Assembly (NCBI RefSeq): GCF_964283195.1
Contig: NZ_CAXYLH010000011.1
From: Paratractidigestivibacter sp003150175
GTDB taxonomy: Bacteria > Actinomycetota > Coriobacteriia > Coriobacteriales > Atopobiaceae
Direction: 5' to 3' (one strand)
DNA: 64,000 nt
How positions within the stretch are numbered: position 1 is the first letter of the stretch; each line of letters starts with the position of its first letter. Positions 60,615-64,000 of this stretch are shown here, piece by piece. The notes under the pieces are model-generated. The model saw only the letters and a program-made list of their open reading frames with translations, was not told the origin of the DNA and did no database searches. A program made the position numbers and the translations under genes.

Positions 60615-62563
60615 CGGCCCGTCGCCCCCATCGCGCGCGCCGCGGCGACGGCGGCCGCCTCCGCGTCGGCGTCGTCGGGCAGCGACCCCTCCACGTTGTC
60701 GGCGAGCCACGTCATGCCCACGACCTCCGCGCTGGGAAGCGGCGGGAACCCGGCGAGCTGGACCACGCCCTGCTGGCTGTGGAGCTCGCCGGCGAAGGGA
60801 TGGATGGTGCCGGCGACGATGCCCTCGTGGAGCATCCGCACGAGCTTCTTCGTCTGGTACGGCAGCCCCGGCGAGAGGCGCACGTCGATGACGCCGGAGC
60901 CCATGCCGTACCAGTAGCTCACGGCCCGGGCGTCATCGCCGCTCGTCTCGGCATCCCATGAGCCGTGCAGGAGGCTGCGCACGATGAGCTCGTAGTAGCG
61001 GTCCCAGTGCCACACGGGCCAGGCGATGTCCTCGAGCGAGCCGCCGCGCAGCCGGTGCAGGCCGTAGGCGCCCCCGTCGGCGTAGGGCCCCGCGACGTCG
61101 GAGCCGCTCATCACCGAGAGCCCGCGGCCGCGCATGAGCGCCGCGAGGTCGCCCGCCCCCTCGGGCGGGTAGACGAGGACGACCCGGGCCTCCGGGTCCA
61201 TGAGCTCGGCGCCAACGGCGAAGGCGTTGATCTCGGCCACCGAGCCGAGGTTTCGGCTGTTCACGCGGTAGCCGATGCGGTGGTTGTCGGCCATGCTCGC
61301 CGCGAGCGCGCCGAGGAGGAACTTTGCCTCGTACATTTTTCCGTAGTAGGAGCGCACGGAGTGGTGCGGCAAGCCGATGGAGCAGTTGAGGAACCGCACG
61401 TCGGGGTACTGGATCGCCGCCTTGACCGTGAAGTCCATGAGCGTCGGCGCGGTCGTGAAGACGACGTCGGCGCCGTTGGCCGCCGCGGCGTCCACGGCGT
61501 CCATGAAGCTGTCCTCGTAGGAGCGGTTCTCGTAGACCGAGGTGCGCACGATGCCGCCGAAGTAGCGCTCGATGTGCTGACGGCCGAGGTCGTGGACGTA
61601 GGCCCAGGCGGACTCGGAGCAAGGGCGCTCGTGGATGAACGCGACGCGCAGCGGGCGGCGGGCGGAGTAGGCCGTCTTGCCCATAAAGAAGCCCAGCACG
61701 CCGCGCGAGGGGGCCGCCGCGGGGTCCTCCTCCCCCTGCGACGCGGGCTCCTCGACGAGGTCGACGCGCTCGCCGTCGGCGCGGCCCTCCATGACGAGCT
61801 CGCGCCAGATCTTTCCCAGGCGGTCGACGACGATGGAGGACGCGAGGTCGAGCAGGCGATCCTGCGTGTACACGCCCAGGTAGATGAGCATGGCGTCGGC
61901 GGGGGTGATGTCCAGGTGGTCGCCGCCGGCGCGCACATAGGCGCTCTTGAAGAACGAGAAGGTCTGGTGGAGGTAGCTCACGGCCTCGCGCGGCCACTTC
62001 TGCGAGAGGTCGCGCCCGAAGCGGCGCGCGAGCCTCCGGTAGCTGCCCTCGTGCGAGAGCTCGATGTCGTAGAGCGGGCAGGCGCGCCAGAACTCGCAGA
62101 ACTCGCCGTACATGCGCGTCTCATGCGTGTTCCACCTGCTCGGGTACAGCCGCGTGACCTCGGCCGTCACCGCGGGGGCTCCCAGGTACTTGAGCACGCT
62201 CACGCGTTTATTGCCCTCTTGCACGTAGAAGCGGTGCATGAACTCGATGACCACGATGGGGTCGCGGTAGCCCTCGCTCACCTGGATGTCGTAGAGGTTC
62301 GACCACTTGGTCGCGAACTCGGAGCCCGCCTCGAGCAGGGGCATGAAGGTGCGGCTAAAGGCGACCTGCCGGCCCCTCGTGACGGTGCCGACCACCATGT
62401 CGAGCGGGATGTCCACGAGTCCGGCCTTCTCTCTGCCGGCGCAGAGTCCCTCGTCGACGAGGGAGTCCAGGTCGGTGAGGTAGGGGTGGCGGCCCTCCGA
62501 CGCGGCGCGCCTGCGGTCGCGCTCACCGCGCTTGAGGGCTTTCTTGTATTCCTCGATGGACAT
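60611..62563 (-). CDS. BMP/PnrA-like protein fused to a ParB-like N-terminal half
   Basis: A 650-residue protein without signal peptide. Residues about 1-300 form an unusual N-terminal region containing VVIEFMHRFYVQEGNKRVSVLKYLG, with the EGNKR-V-LK pattern reminiscent of ParB/sulfiredoxin nucleotide-binding folds. After a polar linker (SQGEEDPAAAPSRG), residues about 318-600 resemble the basic membrane protein/PnrA purine-nucleoside receptor family (LRVAFIHERP; DVVFTTAPTLMDFTVKAA; GYRVNSRNLGSVAEINAFAVGAEL). Normally that domain is an exported lipoprotein; here it must act inside the cell, perhaps as a nucleoside sensor. Start MSIEEYKKAL after AAGGAGCCGAGG. Coupled to the phosphoesterase. Confidence 0.75.
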   Translation of the reverse strand: MSIEEYKKALKRGERDRRRAASEGRHPYLTDLDSLVDEGLCAGREKAGLVDIPLDMVVGTVTRGRQVAFSRTFMPLLEAGSEFATKWSNLYDIQVSEGYRDPIVVIEFMHRFYVQEGNKRVSVLKYLGAPAVTAEVTRLYPSRWNTHETRMYGEFCEFWRACPLYDIELSHEGSYRRLARRFGRDLSQKWPREAVSYLHQTFSFFKSAYVRAGGDHLDITPADAMLIYLGVYTQDRLLDLASSIVVDRLGKIWRELVMEGRADGERVDLVEEPASQGEEDPAAAPSRGVLGFFMGKTAYSARRPLRVAFIHERPCSESAWAYVHDLGRQHIERYFGGIVRTSVYENRSYEDSFMDAVDAAAANGADVVFTTAPTLMDFTVKAAIQYPDVRFLNCSIGLPHHSVRSYYGKMYEAKFLLGALAASMADNHRIGYRVNSRNLGSVAEINAFAVGAELMDPEARVVLVYPPEGAGDLAALMRGRGLSVMSGSDVAGPYADGGAYGLHRLRGGSLEDIAWPVWHWDRYYELIVRSLLHGSWDAETSGDDARAVSYWYGMGSGVIDVRLSPGLPYQTKKLVRMLHEGIVAGTIHPFAGELHSQQGVVQLAGFPPLPSAEVVGMTWLADNVEGSLPDDADAEAAAVAAARAMGATGR

Positions 62564-62607
62564 AGGCTTGCCTCGGCTCCTTCTGGTGATCGGCGGCGCT
62601 AGTTTAG

Positions 62608-62621
62608 CATGTTCAAACATG
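62608..62621. promoter_or_regulatory. Palindrome upstream of the BMP-fusion gene
   Basis: CATGTT-CA-AACATG, a 14-bp site with perfect 6-bp arms, 45 bp before the start codon; a possible operator. Confidence 0.5.
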
Positions 62622-62676
62622 TTGATGGACGATGAGACGCCCGGTTGCCCGCCATACTCGCACGAGCGGACAGAGA

Positions 62677-62711
62677 AGCGCCCCGGCATCCGCGGTGGAC
62701 GCCGGGGCGCT
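62677..62711 (-). terminator. Terminator-like hairpin after leuC
   Basis: AGCGCCCCGGC and its complement form a long stem around CCGCGG; the U-tract (TCTCTG) is poor, so termination may be incomplete. Confidence 0.6.
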
Positions 62712-62729
62712 CGCGCTCTGCATCCCTGC

Positions 62730-63995
62730 CTAGTCCAGGTCGCTCGGCAGCGCGATGTGGCCGACAACGGCCGAGGCGGCGCAGACGGCGGGGCTCGCCA
62801 GGTAGACTTCGGAGGTCGGGTCGCCCATGCGGCCGACGAAGTTGCGGTTCGTGGAGCTCACGCACTTCTCGCCCGCGGCGAGGATTCCCATGTAGCCGCC
62901 CAGGCACGGCCCACAGGTCGGCGTGGAGACGACGCAGTGGGCGTTGATGAAGACGTCCATGAGGCCCTCGTGCACGCACTGCAGCCAGACGCCCTGGGTG
63001 GCGGGGATCACGATGCAGCGGACGTTCGGGTCGACCGTGCGGCCGCGCAGGACCTCGGCGGCGGCGCGCATGTCCTCGATGCGGCCGTTCGTGCAGGAGC
63101 CGATGACGGCCTGGTCGATCTTGACCTCGCGGCTCTCGGCCACGGGGTGGGTGTTGGAGGGCAGGTGCGGCCACGAGACGCACGGCACGATGTCGGCGGC
63201 GTCGATGTGGATGACCTGCTTATACTGGGCGTCGGCGTCCGGGTGGAACTCGCGGATCGGGCGCTTGGCGCGGCGCTCGACGTACTCGCGGCACTTCTCG
63301 TCGACCTCAAAGAGGCCCGCCTTGCCGCCGGCCTCGATGGCCATGTTCGCGATGGTCAGCCGGCCCTCGACCGAGAGCGCCTCGATGGTCGAGCCCGCGA
63401 ACTCCATGGCGCAGTAGAGCGCGCCGTCGACGCCGATCATACCGATGATGTGCAGGATGATGTCCTTGGCGGAAGCCCCCTCGGGCAGCTCGCCGTCGAT
63501 GACAAAGCGGATGGTCTCGGGCACCTTGAACCAGGCGCGGCCGGTGGCCATGCCCACACCGGCGTCCGTGGAGCCCACGCCCGTGGAGAACGCGCCGATG
63601 CCTCCGTAGGTGCAGGTGTGGGAGTCCGCGCCGATCATGAGGTCGCCGGGGACGACAACGCCCTGCTCGGGGAGGAGCGCGTGCTCGATGCCCATGCATC
63701 CCTGCTCGAAGTAGTTCGTGATGTGGTGCTCGTGGGCGAAGTCGCGGGTGACCTTGGTCTGCTCGGCGCTCTTGATGTCCTTATTGGGGCTGTAATGGTC
63801 GGGCACCAGGCAGATGCGGTCGCGGTCGAAGACCCCGGCGCCGATCTCGCGCACGGTCTTGATGGCGATGGGCGCCGTGATGTCGTTGGCGAGCACGAGG
63901 TCGAGGTCGCACTCGACAAGCTGCCCGGGGACGACCTCGTCGAGGCCCGCGTGGGCGGCCAGGATCTTCTCGGCCATGGTCATGGGACGTGCCAT
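62730..63995 (-). CDS. leuC: 3-isopropylmalate dehydratase large subunit
   Basis: A 421-residue [4Fe-4S] aconitase-superfamily subunit converting 2- to 3-isopropylmalate with LeuD. Cluster cysteines are in IGSCTNGRIEDM and TPTCGPCLGG; the substrate region MIGADSHTCTYGGIGAFSTGVG is intact. It is the short homoaconitase-like type. The ATG at 63995 is the first possible start; MTMAEKIL at 63983 is the alternative. The gene ends 166 bp before the BMP-fusion gene, with a hairpin between, so leuC and leuDB are separate units. Confidence 0.96.
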   Translation of the reverse strand: MARPMTMAEKILAAHAGLDEVVPGQLVECDLDLVLANDITAPIAIKTVREIGAGVFDRDRICLVPDHYSPNKDIKSAEQTKVTRDFAHEHHITNYFEQGCMGIEHALLPEQGVVVPGDLMIGADSHTCTYGGIGAFSTGVGSTDAGVGMATGRAWFKVPETIRFVIDGELPEGASAKDIILHIIGMIGVDGALYCAMEFAGSTIEALSVEGRLTIANMAIEAGGKAGLFEVDEKCREYVERRAKRPIREFHPDADAQYKQVIHIDAADIVPCVSWPHLPSNTHPVAESREVKIDQAVIGSCTNGRIEDMRAAAEVLRGRTVDPNVRCIVIPATQGVWLQCVHEGLMDVFINAHCVVSTPTCGPCLGGYMGILAAGEKCVSSTNRNFVGRMGDPTSEVYLASPAVCAASAVVGHIALPSDLD

Positions 63996-64000
63996 GTGAA

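Overview
The window looks like a chromosomal segment of a high-GC gut actinobacterium of class Coriobacteriia, most likely Collinsella or a close relative. This is an inference from GC content, codon use and gene content (T-box-controlled pheST, MetH without its own reactivation domain, an amino-acid and sugar fermentation outlook, PTS sugar uptake). No rRNA or tRNA gene lies inside the window. A 31-bp palindrome, ATGACGAAAAGGGAC - T/A - GTCCCTTTTCGTCAT, recurs nine times in full, mostly at gene ends, and appears to be a house-keeping bidirectional terminator or REP-like family.

Layout. 0.2-4.9 kb: a putative metal-dependent hydrolase, then pheT-pheS behind a T-box leader. 4.9-13 kb: an MFS carrier, an M20 peptidase, a divergent GntR regulator, a HAD phosphatase, a PTS EIIA, a ROK glucokinase and an M32 carboxypeptidase. 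13-13.4 kb: a non-coding block with degenerate tandem repeats, a perfect 25-bp inverted repeat and a strong hairpin. 13.4-17.3 kb: two small unknown genes, a monoacylglycerol-lipase-like hydrolase and glycerol kinase. 17.3-28.1 kb: cobalamin-dependent methionine synthase core; a five-gene sugar-acid operon (UxaA-like dehydratase, SDR, FucP-like permease, lactonase-like amidohydrolase, DapA-like aldolase) with a divergent IclR regulator; then a stand-alone methionine-synthase reactivation protein and MetF. The sugar operon matches the gene content of the Campylobacter jejuni L-fucose locus.

28-35.6 kb: HicAB toxin-antitoxin, an isolated prepilin peptidase, a CDF metal exporter, and a trehalose locus (treC, treB, divergent treR) in which both treC and treB carry a single-base frameshift; then an archaeal/eukaryal-type peptidyl-tRNA hydrolase. 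35.7-45.5 kb: cysK-cysE; a four-gene minus-strand cluster (NimA-like flavoprotein, GNAT, ATP-grasp, esterase with a Pro/Ala/Lys-rich tail); DUF1846; a LysR/EamA divergent pair; a HAD phosphatase. 45.6-51.8 kb: amino-acid ABC binding protein and permease without an ATPase, L-asparaginase, a lactate/malate-type dehydrogenase, EttA and an NrdG-like radical-SAM activase.

51.8-58.2 kb: a small accessory patch (two unknown proteins and a BrnT/BrnA toxin-antitoxin pair with an excellent promoter), a P-type Mg2+ ATPase behind a short leader ORF and a terminator hairpin, a decayed 2-keto-4-pentenoate hydratase, and an isolated branched-chain amino-acid type attenuator with an Ile-rich leader peptide. 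58.2-64 kb: leuB and leuD, a phosphoesterase, a large BMP/PnrA-like protein fused to a ParB-like N-terminal half, and leuC.

How it fits together: methionine synthesis is split across three genes (MetH core, activator, MetF); leucine synthesis is split around two unrelated genes; lipid-glycerol use, mucin-sugar use and trehalose use are encoded by compact, locally regulated units. The best candidates for a second look are the fucose-like locus with its paired operators, the repeat family, the leader regions in front of the Mg2+ ATPase and beside leuB, the frameshifted trehalose operon, and the unknown ATP-grasp/esterase and BMP-fusion clusters.
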